A DNA stretch of 64,000 bases from Cephalotus follicularis (lineage: Eukaryota > Streptophyta > Magnoliopsida > Oxalidales > Cephalotaceae), in contig BDDD01000047.1 of assembly GCA_001972305.1 (NCBI GenBank), forward strand, positions 344,607 through 408,606, given 5' to 3'. The notes under the pieces were generated by a model. That model saw nothing but the letters and a program-made list of their open reading frames with translations. It did not search any database and had not been told where the DNA came from. Within the stretch, counting starts at the first letter, position 1. The number at the start of each line of letters is the position of its first letter. Shown here one piece after another: positions 23,910 through 33,644 of the stretch. Made by a program: the position numbers and the translations under genes.

Positions 23910-24540
23910 GCCTATTGATATTTATCTAACATTTTTTTGAGACCTGGTGAAAATCATGTAGTAATGGTTGTTTCTAAATTTTTCTTGAATATATTGTTTT
24001 GCAGATATGCATTGCCACGCGGTCTGGTAAAGCAGCTTGGGAGAGGCATTTGGTTTTATTTCTTCCTTTCATTTCAAAACTTGTATTTCAACTGGAAAGA
24101 AATTGGAGGTCCCATCTTCTTCAGGTATGACTTATGCTTTGAAGACTGATTGATTTACAAGATTGTTAGCAGCATTTTCTATGATAATTTTGATCATCTT
24201 CAACACATTTTCAAATCTCTGATAAAAAATTAACGAATAACCTTTTTTATAAAAAAAACACAATAAAGTGTCCAAAAGTCCCAATTATTTCCTATTTTTA
24301 GAAAGAAATAGCATTCTAGTCTTGCTTGCACATGATGATGTGGGTTAACATTGGTCTTATAGTTGTGTAATTATGAAAGGCTTGCTCTCTTCTAGAATTT
24401 TTTTGACAAATGAATTTCTGGGTTAAGTTAGAAAGATGGACCCTAGTTTTTGGCGTTTATTTGTTGCTAAGATCATAAAGGTTGCAATTACGTGGGTGTC
24501 TTTTTCTGGTTCCAAAAAAGTAGATATATCCTTCGAAACC
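23614..24540. other. Spacer before the captured fragments
   Basis: No recognised gene. A segment at about 24006-24125 is bounded by 'ttgcag' and 'gtatgac', looks exon-like and is open on the + strand. I cannot identify it and it may be chance. The last 150 bases could be 5' flanking sequence captured with the MYB fragment. Confidence 0.35.
23877..23906. repeat. (CA)n microsatellite
   Basis: About 15 uninterrupted CA units downstream of the TNP1-type gene. Confidence 0.95.
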
Positions 24541-24790
24541 ATGGACCGAGGACAAAGGAAACGGAAAAAAAAGCACCATTTTTGAAACTGAAGGTCAGTG
24601 TTCTACATATATTAATTTCTCTAGGTCCTTTATGTTTTATCCCATGTAATGGTTTGTTTCTGTTCATGTTTATATATAACGTCTCATTTGTTTTATTGGC
24701 AGAGGTTAGTAGTATTGAATGGGAGTTCATCAAGATGACTGAACAAGAAGAAGATCTCATCTATAGAATGTATAAACTTGTTGGAGGTAG
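24541..24790 (+). pseudogene. Captured R3-MYB fragment, CAPRICE/TRIPTYCHON type
   Basis: Exon 1 (24541-24593) starts ATG and encodes a basic MDRGQRKRKKK leader, then hits TGA. A GT-AG intron (24594-24702) follows. Exon 2 (24703-24790) encodes EVSSIEWEFIKMTEQEEDLI and then YRMYKLVGGR, ending at a donor (gtaagc). This is the first half of the single R3 repeat, with the start of the bHLH-binding signature D-L-x2-R-x3-L. The remaining exon (WxLIAGRIPGR and the C-terminus) is absent. Full-length proteins of about 80-110 residues repress trichome formation or promote root-hair fate. This is a gene piece carried by the CACTA element, with its intron kept, so it was copied from genomic DNA. Confidence 0.87.
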
Positions 24791-24852
24791 GTAAGCTGCA
24801 GACCCAATAGACTTATATATTTTGAGACCCAACAAACTGGTTGGTGATAACT

Positions 24853-24875
24853 TGTTGGAGATAGGTAAGCTGCAA
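24853..24875 (+). repeat. Local duplicate of the MYB exon 2 end
   Basis: 'cttgttggagataggtaag' repeats 'cttgttggaggtaggtaag' of 24777-24795, including the splice donor, about 76 bases downstream. It is a small tandem duplication after capture. Confidence 0.7.
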
Positions 24876-25463
24876 TTCTGAGTCTTCACTAAATTTGGTC
24901 CCACAATCAGATTGTGTGGCCCATTTAATCAACAAAGGACAGATATCACTATGCTATGTCGTAGAGGGGGTCTCAGTACGCTTTCTGTAAGATCCCCTCT
25001 TTGAACTATTTTATTTTCCCCAATCTTGAGATAGCCTAGAGGACATTTTCTTAATTTGTGCATGCATGTGCACTTATTATGTTGCTGACATGCTACTGTT
25101 TCAATTGTCTACTTGATGTAGATTATTTAATTTACACATTCTCATGCGAGATTTTGTGATTTAGGTTCAATATAGTTCTCATATTGTATTAGTGACCATG
25201 TTTCTCCATTGGAATAATTTCCATCACAATCAGGAAGATGACATGCTGTAGCCTGAGTCCAAGGTAATCTAACTTAGAAGATTCAGTCGCAGTAGTTGCT
25301 GAGACAGTAAAATGAGTACATTGATTGCGTAATCAAATACTTATTTAAATTTCCGTTCAATTATCTTACTGTACATTGGAAATGTTGGGTACTTTATAAT
25401 TTTACAATAGAAGAAAAAAACGATCATCTTGATGGATAAGACTTGTGCTTATTTTGGAAGTAG

Positions 25464-26052
25464 GTGAAGGTGCTTAAGGCTACCATCGGTCAACTACCTA
25501 AACGAAGTGCACAGTATTGCACTGATGCATGTTTGAAGAGATATTTGGAAGCTCGAAGCTGGAATGTAGACAAATCAAAGAAAATGCTGGAAGAGACACT
25601 TAAAATGGAGATCCACCTATAAGCCTGACGAAATGCATTGGGTAAGTTAAATTTTTATATTCTTGCATATTTACTTACAACAACAAATTTCTAATAAAAC
25701 GATGCTCTAAATAGTCCTTCCTTCAGTAGTTAGTTCAATGATAGGCCCTTCTCAATCTGTCAGATTGGTGATCTATTTTCTTGATGATCTTGGTAAATAT
25801 GACTTTCATTGACCATTTAAATGATCTTTTTTTCCAGCGTCAAGTTGTTGTTGAAGGTGAGACTGGAAAAGTATATAGAGTGGGTTTTCATGTCCGACAT
25901 GGTAGAACTGTTCTTATTTTGAGACCTGGAATGCAGGTGGGGAACGTATTGAGAATCAGTATTTTACCTATATAACAAATATGTTTTGTTATCACCAGTT
26001 CTGAAAATTGACACAAACATCTCAGAACACAACTTCATTGGACAATCAGAAT
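25464..26052 (+). pseudogene. Captured SEC14-like gene fragment
   Basis: Three exon pieces keep GT-AG introns. Exon 25464-25641 encodes TIGQLPKRSAQYCTDACLKR, YLEARSWNVDKSKKML, and after a shift KWRSTYKPDEMHW, the CRAL-TRIO N-terminal helices. Exon 25838-25936 encodes EGETGKVYRVGFHVRHGRTV and LILRPGMQ, the start of the lipid-binding domain. From 26026 a partial exon reads NTTSLDNQ and then decays. One extra A in 'taaaatgg' (25601-25608) shifts the first exon. SEC14 proteins carry phosphatidylinositol or other lipids between membranes. Most of the lipid-binding fold is missing. The assignment is strong from two consecutive exons in the right order. Confidence 0.85.
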
Positions 26053-26392
26053 TCATCATTAATTGAGATTAGAATGATATGATTTAGATTTAGGTGTGGT
26101 CTGCTGAGGGCTGAGCCCAAATATACCAACTGTGTTTTTCTTTCAGGGGGCATAGTCCGATAAACGAATACATCATGCCCGATTTTTGGGAGAATTTAAG
26201 AGTTAGAATTAATTTTTGTTGATCTTTCTACTTGCTTGACTTTGATTTAAATGTTTATATTTATAACACTTCTTGGGATAATTTGAGTTGATCCTCCAAG
26301 CATTTTGTAAGTTTTCTTTTGTGAAATAGGTATTTGTTTTGGAGTGTTAAGCTTTCCTTTCTAACGCCTTTTTCTTGTCTTCTTGATGCTAG

Positions 26393-26745
26393 ATCAATCG
26401 CGATCATGGGGCAACTCAGATGCAAAGAATGCAGAGCCAAATACAGCAATTGCAAGCTGAGCTTCTTTTTTATCGTGGTAATGCTGGAGCACCATTTGAT
26501 GAACTTCAGGTATATCAATTGTGAGAAGTTGAGCATATGCTTATTAGTTATTGAATTTGGTTGCTTACTTAGCCTTGGTTTTCTAGATCCTCAAACACAA
26601 AGTATATTTACTTGAAGCACGCAATGCAGAGGTACTGCGTGAGCTCCAAGGACACAGAGTCACCTGTGATGGTTTCTCAAACCATGTTCCGGATGTTAAG
26701 GTTCTGTTTGCTGGTAGTGTTGAGTCAGATGATATTTCAAGTTAG
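26393..26745 (+). pseudogene. Captured kinesin-4 coiled-coil fragment
   Basis: Exon 26393-26509 encodes MQSQIQQLQAELLFYRG and APFDELQ. After a GT-AG intron (26510-26586), exon 26587-26745 encodes ILKHKVYLLEARNAEVLREL and QGHRVTCDGFSNH, ending at TAG 26743-26745. The 'LQAELLFYRG...PFDELQILK.K...LEA.N.EL.REL' run is characteristic of the stalk of plant kinesin-4 (KIN-4, FRA1-related) proteins. The motor domain is absent. Unlike the other two fragments, the joined exons stay open to the stop. It could encode roughly 90 residues of coiled coil if spliced into an element transcript. Subfamily placement is less certain than kinesin-4 itself. Confidence 0.75.
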
Positions 26746-27239
26746 ATAGGAGAAGAAATACTCTATTATTGCTTGAAATTGGTTATTTAGATCAGTAAAA
26801 TTGTGAAACCCTCATCTTTTGTATAAGAGACTTGAACAAAAGGAGGTTAATTACTCTCTAGATTACAAACGCTAGTGTCATGTATATATTGCAGCCTAAT
26901 TGTACACAAATTGCTATAAATCTGTTGACATATTGTAGATTTTAGGATGTAAATTTTGAGTGGATCATATTTCTTATCATTATATCAAAAAATTGTATAA
27001 CAAGTGGTATAAGCTTGTTGAAAAGACTCATTCCTGTCAATTTTTTTTTCTAATGAATTGGCAATTTTTCTTTTATACTCTTGCTCACGTACATGCAATC
27101 TTTGGATCTGTACATGGGAATCAAATAAAATGTTAATTGCAAATCATCGTATTGGTTGCTTGTCCACAAAACAATCTAACTTATAATAGACCAAAAGTTA
27201 CTGGTCACAACAATCATGGTAGCAAAAATTATATAATTC
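26746..27239. other. Spacer between kinesin fragment and CACTA 3' end
   Basis: AT-rich, no gene recognised. It may include the 3' part of a captured intron. Confidence 0.4.
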
Positions 27240-27911
27240 TCATAATCTAAATTACCGACCGCTTCAAGCTTTCCCGACCGCCCAGAACGGTCGGGAAGCA
27301 ATTATAAAATTCATTTAATATAAAAAAAGATTGATAATTGTTGACCGCTTATATAATCCCCGACCGCCATAGCGGTCGGGGGTCCTTATTCAATTCATTT
27401 AATTTCAAAAAAGATTGATAATTGCCGACCGCTTACATATTCCCAGACCGCCAGAGCGTTCGGGAAGTCCTTATCAAATTAATTTAATTTAAAAATTATT
27501 GCTAATTGCCGACCGCTAAAATATTTACCGACCGCTTTTTGTGGTCAGGGAACCATTACAAAACTAATTTACTTTCAAAAATTATGGTTAATTCCCGACC
27601 GCTAATTTATTTACCGACCGTTTATAGCGGTCGGCAAACCTTACAAAATAAAATTAATTTCACAAATTTCTTTTATTTCTCGACCACTTACAACATTCGC
27701 CGACCGCCGGAGCGGTCGGTAAACCCTCATAAAATTTAATTTCTGGTTTTGACGGTCGGCAAATGGAGAAGGCGGTCGGGAAACGGTCGGGCTATAATCC
27801 GCGACCCAATTATAAGCGGCAGCCATTGCGGTCGGGGAAAACTTTGGCCGACCGCTTTCAAGGTTTTGCCAACCGCTTTGGCGGTCGGTAAATGCTCTTT
27901 TTCTAGTAGTG
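27240..27911 (-). repeat. CACTA 3' subterminal motifs and terminal inverted repeat
   Basis: There is a longer array than at the 5' end: roughly 60-base units, each with a GACCGC...GCGGTCGG pair separated by AT-rich spacer, ending in the terminal repeat. The 5'/3' asymmetry is typical of CACTA elements. Confidence 0.88.
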
Positions 27912-27914
27912 TTG
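27912..27914. other. CACTA target-site duplication, right (TTG)
   Basis: It is the partner of 13475-13477. Confidence 0.9.
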
Positions 27915-28079
27915 CGAGTCGTGAGGACTTGCAGCAGAATCCATGAACTACCACCTCCTCTAAGCTTCACTCGCTGTCACGAGCACAACTCCATCTTTTG
28001 TCCACGGAGTTCTCTTTCTCTCCTCGTATCACTGCAATAACCACCACACATTCTGTTACGACTTACACAAATGTAGCAA

Positions 28080-28540
28080 TTACACATTGTCATCACCGGA
28101 GTTCCGACCAATTTCCGGCCAACACATCGAAACTCCAGCCACGCCATAAACAGGCTCTAAATTGGCCAATCTATGCACTGGTAGTCGTGACTCGTCGTGA
28201 ATCGCAGTCACAGCCAGCAGTGAGTCAACTCACTGAGTCAACTCGCCGGTCAACCACAACTTCGGTCACCACCCGAAATCACCACACAATCATCAATTCT
28301 ATGCGTCACTGCCAAATCGCCGTGACTCGCCGTAGAAAGGGCTGTCACGGCCGGCCAGTGAGTTCAACTCACTGAGTTGACTCGCCGGTCGTCCACAACT
28401 CCAGTCACCACCATAAAACACATCGCAATCATCATATCAACACATCCATGCCCTTAACTCACCGAGACTCGGTGCCAAATGCGTGGTCAAAGGCGATAGT
28501 GAGTTGACTTCACTGAGTCAACTCGTCAGTAGGAATCCGG
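28080..28540. repeat. E2 LTR module with three diverged ~150-base units
   Basis: Each unit contains 'agtgagt.aactcactgagt' followed by 'caactcgccggtc' and 'ccacaact.cggtcacca'. The module recurs in the other E2 LTR at about 41870-42330. A related form lies in the copia C1 LTR at 53850-54260. Confidence 0.7.
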
Positions 28541-28918
28541 CCGTTTCCGGCCGAATGGCACCAAACCAGCCACTGAAATAGGTGTAGCCGGCCTCCTAGG
28601 TGAAGACTTGACCTTCCTGCGACGCTAACCGGTGGTGGAACGCACGGCAGAGGCGTGACAGAGGGGGTCTGGTGAAGAAGAAAGAAAGAGAAAGGAGGAA
28701 GAGAGAGTTACCATCGGTTGAGGCGAGCACCGCACGTCCTCCGGCCGTCGTCGCTTTGCCCGGCGCCGTTCCTTCTCTCCAGCACCATCTCTCCCGCTCT
28801 CTCTCGCTTTCTCTCCCACACTCTGTCTTCTCTTTCTTCTTAGCGCAAGTGATTCGCCTGATGGCTTTTTTTTTTCAAATATACAAACCTATATATATAT
28901 ATATATTGGGGGCTTACA

Positions 28919-28934
28919 TCCTCCCCCCCTTAGA
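28919..28934 (-). other. E2 polypurine tract
   Basis: On the - strand, CTAAGGGGGGGAGGA leads directly into the LTR start TGTAAGCCCCC. Confidence 0.8.
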
Positions 28935-31069
28935 GAAATCTCGTCCTCGAGATTCCTTAGGTCAAAACATGTAAGGGTTTTCTCAAGTCCATAACATTGT
29001 TATAACACTTCCATTAACAAAATACCCTTCTTTCTCAGCTGTTTGATTCGACGATCGATCATCCAAAAAGGTATCCCTTCAAGCTCGTATCTGTCCTCCA
29101 CTCTAACGGCTCATATTGTAGCATGTGAGAAGGATCTGGATAATACATTTTGAGCATTGAGACATGAACACATTATGCAATACATGACCTCCCCGTGTGA
29201 ATTCTGCTAACGGTAGGGGTCCATTCAAACTGTTATCCCTATCCATCAAGCTTCTGCGATGCCACCCCGATCCAGGGCATATACTCTACCTTATATGGTA
29301 GGTTCTGATCCCATAAGTTGGTTAGTAAGGCAAGCCTGTAAGCAATAGTGTCTGTCCTCTCTTCATATCATTCTACCAAATAGGCTTCAAATCCTGATAC
29401 ATCTTACTATTCATTAGATGTACTGAGAAACGGGAGCGATAGGCTTGTCCATAGCTTATCCATCAGCCATCTGTTGTAAAGGATACAAACTCTGCCCTGG
29501 AAATCTTATCAATCCATCACCATGGATCGAGGTTTGGAGTTTGAACTCATCTTGATCATGTAATGCATCCTTAAGCAATTCATCATCCATCTCTTGAGCC
29601 TCTCAATTCTATCCATCAACCATGGTCGTGCTTGAACTTAGGAGACCGTCAAGCAAGCTAATCGGTGACTTAAGAGGTCAGCCACCATATTAGCCTCGCC
29701 TGGTTGACATTGGATCTCACGGATGTAACCATTGAATGGCTCCATCCACCTTCTTTGTCTCATATTTAGATCCTTCTAGGAGAAAGGATGTTTCGGACCC
29801 TTGTGATCTGTGAAAACCTTAAACTTTGTGCCACATAGATAGGGTCTTAATCAGTGTAGCACACGGCTAACAGGGAAAATTCTAGATCATGAGTGGAATT
29901 ACTAACTCATGAGCTCCAACTTTCCTTAAGACATAGGCTCTTACTTCCCCATATAACCTCAAAATACAATCCAAACCGTTTCCTTCATAATTGTAATCCC
30001 ATACAACCACCATCTTTTGCATGTCAATTGGGTCAATAGCGTAGTAATCCGTAAAAATTTCTCGACAAATCGATGATAGTAACCCGCTAAGCCTAAGAAA
30101 CCACAGACTGTTGTCATGTTTATTGGCCATTTCCAATCCCTCATTACTTCTATCATTTTTAGGCCCACCAATGAATCAGCACTGAAGACAGCGTGACTAA
30201 GGAAACTACCTCCGATAACAAAAATCCATATTTGCTGAACTTGGCGTACCATTGGCGATCTCGCAAGACCTGTCATGCTCAGTGCAACTGCTTCTCATGG
30301 AATTTCGTAGACATGGAATGCACTAACACATCATCGAAGGAGACTACGATGAACTGGTCAAGATATGGACTACACACCCCTTTTTATAAGGTTCATGAAT
30401 CCAGTAGGGGTATTAGCCAACCCAAACGACATTATGATCAACTCATAAGGTCCATATCGTGACTTGGAGGCTATCGATAACAACACATATCCGTATGAAT
30501 CCATCTCTGTAACCACTTCCAATTCATCCATCGGCGACACTACCGGATCGCTTAGCAAGATCCGTTGATCTATGGGTTAGGCAGGAAACTTCTTAGCCTA
30601 CCTTACTTCCATCCTAACCATATGAGATGTTATCCTTGATAACTCAATAAACTTAGCCTCACATTGGCTACCGTCAATTTGCAGCCACTTGTCGCTGCAT
30701 CATTGCATTCGTTTGACCATCATGTCATGCATCTCTCTCAAATAATTTCTAGGATCTTCTTGAGCCAAAGTAACATGTTCTGCCTCATGGGCTGTACTAT
30801 CCTTTCACATAATTCTATTAGCTCAGGTCCGTCAGGTCGTCGGCCTGACTCCATCTCCTCTCGCGGTTCTTCCGCGTCGATCTTCCATATTCTACCCAGT
30901 ATAAGAGACAACAATCAGATATCAACTTTCATAACCATAATTCCAAGATACGCCATGTAACACTTATTATTTCGCTACTCCAAGTAACTCCAAATATATC
31001 GCTTTAACTCAATCCATCAATCCCAATTCCACCAGCCAAGGACCCTATCCTGGCGTATCCAGCATAGGA
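28935..31069 (-). pseudogene. E2 gag-pol remnant, heavily deleted
   Basis: On the - strand, fragments of gypsy pol remain. At 30370-30558 is reverse transcriptase sequence with SIASKSRYGPYELIIMSFGL and ANTPTGFMNL. At 29959-30276 is the connection region with MIEVMRDWKWP and [15 protein letters not shown]. Near 29640-29860 is worn RNase H and linker sequence. Near 29000-29120 is the far C-terminus. No frame exceeds about 100 codons, and the protease, the integrase core and most of gag cannot be found. The whole internal region is 2.2 kb, so large deletions have occurred. Gypsy identity is clear; domain borders are not. Confidence 0.75.
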
Positions 31070-31084
31070 CCGGCTCTGATACCA
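31070..31084 (-). other. E2 primer-binding site (tRNA-Met type)
   Basis: On the - strand it reads TGGTATCAGAGCCGG, the common initiator-Met tRNA complement, three bases inside the 5' LTR end. Confidence 0.88.
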
Positions 31085-32408
31085 TGCTGTCATGCCTCAA
31101 AACGCGAAGGTGAACCCCTACAATTCGACGCGTGATAAATATCATCCGTTCAGTCATTTCATATCATATCCATACCCAATAAGTGCTATAAGTATATAAA
31201 GCTTTAAATAAAGTCAAACAACATCAGCGGAATAATCAATTGGAATAAAAACTAACTCTTAAAATCTCCCGAAATTTCGGCATGAAGTATTCGTTTATCG
31301 GACTAAACCCCCTGTAAAGAAAAACTCAATTTATATCCCCACACTCCCAAAGGAGGAATCAACAGTTTATATACATATATGGGCTCAACCCTCAGAACCA
31401 AAACTTAACTCATAATTATATCATTCACATACGGAGGATAATTACTCAACTCCTCAACATAATGGGCCTGTCCATATGCAATACATCAACACATAAATCA
31501 AGCACTGCCACATGCCGGCAGGTCAATACAGAAGGAAAACATGTCTCTTACATAACATTTGTACATTTACATTAATCACATTTATGTAAGACAGGTCGGA
31601 GTAATGTAGATCCTTACTCTGTGATTTAGCCCGGCTGATCATTGCTGCACGCCACCTGGACCTGAACTTGACCCATTACAGTGCAATACAATGCAATGGG
31701 TCAACAACCTGAAGGTTCTGTAGGATATTCATATGCAATGAACATATGGAAGTGCAGCAGATATGTGTAAAATAAGTGAGATATATCCATGACAAGAGAT
31801 GCATGAATGCCAATTCATAGCAATGTAACTCATAATATAAAGGTCATGCACAATAACCTAGAGACCAATAGAACATGTAATATACCATTCATATACGACC
31901 GTCCCATACCAGTGTATAGGAATGAGATCAAATCAATCGTCACTCTTTGACAAGCCAATGCCAGACCCCAAAGGTTCTAGCCCACTACAACCATTCCGCC
32001 AGATTCATATACGCTAGTGATCTACCATTCGTATACAACCGTCCCATACCGGCGTATAAGAATAGGATCCACAACAACCATCTAGGGATACATACCATGG
32101 TCCTATCGTAACCATAGTATAGCCATACCATAACAATCAGGACCATCACGATCCATAACGATACGATCCATAACCATATCGTATCCATCCATAGCCATAA
32201 TCGTTGCCCTTATCATTCAGCGTCCATATCATTCCAAAATCCTTTCAAGCGTATACAAGCTCTTCTCAGCTTCCTCTGCTGAGGTAACAGACTAGGCGCT
32301 CTTGGCGACCTAGGCAGAAGCCCTTATTCCATTGGCAGATTAGAGTAGGATCCGTAAGTAGAACAAGGAAGAGAAGATGGACATTCTCTAAAATTGGTCT
32401 CTCTAGCT

Positions 32409-33534
32409 AAAGCTTTATGAACTATTTTGAGCACTGTGATTTCTGAGTTTGAATTGTTATATCACCTTTCTTGAAGTGCATTGTAGTTTAATGTAAATCA
32501 TTACTTTACACAAAAATGTATGTTTTGAGAAAATATATATTTCGAACCGTGAAAATGACTTCCAAAAACACCGTGAACCGAGTTTTGTGATATTGAGAAC
32601 CGAGAACCGCGACATCGTGAAAATGAGCTTGCTTTCAAGTATTTTGTTTTATAAATTACTTGGAAAACTGTTTTGAGCATCGAGATGACTGTGATTGTGA
32701 TTGAGCTTGACTGTGATTGCTGATGGTGATTGTGATTGTGACCGTACTAGTTGCGTGGCGGAGATGCCGGCGATGACTAGTGGTCGGGTCGACTCAGGGG
32801 CCAGGAGTTGGCTGGGTGACTCACTGCATCATGACCTGCTTCGTGCCATCCGGAGTCGGGACCGATGACGGGATCTACGACGTTGGGGCCAGGAGATGGC
32901 GACGCTCTTCGTACCTATCGAGATTTGTGTAGTCCTTTTTTGGACGTGATTGTGAACCGTGAAATGTGATATCGTGTTATTGTGCATCGTAATACTGTGA
33001 CATCGTGGTTTGGCATGTGTATATCTATATTTATATATATGCATCGAGATATAGTATGTACTGCGTCATGTTGCATCCATATCTTGGTTTTGTTGATCTT
33101 ATGTCGCTTTTATGACTTTGGCCGAGTGAGGACAAAGGCTAACCCCCTACTGTTACAGATTGATGCTGCGTTTTGGATATCGCCGGGCATGGCTGTATCA
33201 GACAGTGAAGTGATGGAGTTTTATGCTTTAAGTGTTTTGTAAAGCAGTGTGTAAACATGTTATACTTTGGTTCATGTGCTAATGTTTAACGAGGTTATTG
33301 TATCGACTTTTGGATCATGCTTTGTTTGTGGGCTTTTTAAACAATGCTTTACTGTGGATGTTGTGGGGATAATGTGGCATGGGACGCATGGTTCCGTTTG
33401 CTATCAGCTTATAGTTAAATGCTTCCTCAAGGTTGATGTTTAATCAAAAGTTTTATGTTTTATCGTTCTCTATATAAGCTGGATGTTTGTTAAATTGCCA
33501 TGTTGTATGTTGTTAATGCAAGCGGGGTGTGACA
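32409..33534 (+). mobile_element. E5 5' LTR, missing its first ~1.2 kb
   Basis: It matches 39876-40998 of the 3' LTR closely and ends GGGGTGTGACA. The part equivalent to 38690-39875 is absent. The same breakpoint removes 227 bases of the E2 LTR, pointing to one deletion across the junction. Confidence 0.88.
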
Positions 33535-33538
33535 GCAG

Positions 33539-33550
33539 TGGTATCAGAGC
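33539..33550 (+). other. E5 primer-binding site (tRNA-Met type)
   Basis: TGGTATCAGAGC, four bases after the LTR end. Confidence 0.92.
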
Positions 33551-33644
33551 ATAAATCAATTTATATGCTTAGCTTGGATACTATCCTTGGAAATTAACTT
33601 GTTTTCCTCAAGAGGACTAATGACATCTTTCTTATGGGAACAAG

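Larger units (their letters stand above)
13478..27911 (+). mobile_element. CACTA (En/Spm) transposon with captured gene fragments
   Basis: It starts CACTACTAGAAATAGGGG and ends CTTTTTCTAGTAGTG, giving inverted termini identical over 12 bases and similar over about 30. The target duplication TTG is exact (13475-13477 and 27912-27914), the 3 bases expected for CACTA elements. The empty site is visible in the other E2 LTR near 41696-41705. Arrays of GACCGC subterminal motifs fill both ends. In order, it holds a leader, non-coding sequence with a LINE insertion, a TNP2-type gene, a TNP1-type gene, and fragments of three host genes. Both transposase genes are broken, so movement would need help in trans. 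Confidence 0.95.
10699..28918 (-). mobile_element. E2 3' LTR, split by the CACTA element
   Basis: LTR sequence occupies 10699-13477 and 27912-28918, about 3.8 kb in total. It is rich in CCATA-type words. A 50-base block recurs around 11474-11527, 11613-11670 and 13375-13412 ('accgtcccataccgg.gtata'). It also shares blocks with the E1 LTR (the segments around 4640 and 11275, and around 4800 and 11850), so E1 and E2 look like related families. No coding frame within it is credible. Confidence 0.88.

Noticed and set aside
24006-24125. A fourth captured gene exon (bounded by ttgcag and gtatgac)
   Set aside because: It is exon-like in borders only. The translation (ALPRGLVKQLGRGIWF) matches nothing I know, so I left it as unassigned spacer.
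33539-33550. A tRNA-Met gene suggested by TGGTATCAGAGC words (also 31070, 49141, 53528)
   Set aside because: These are short complements of the tRNA 3' end next to LTRs. No cloverleaf can be drawn around them.
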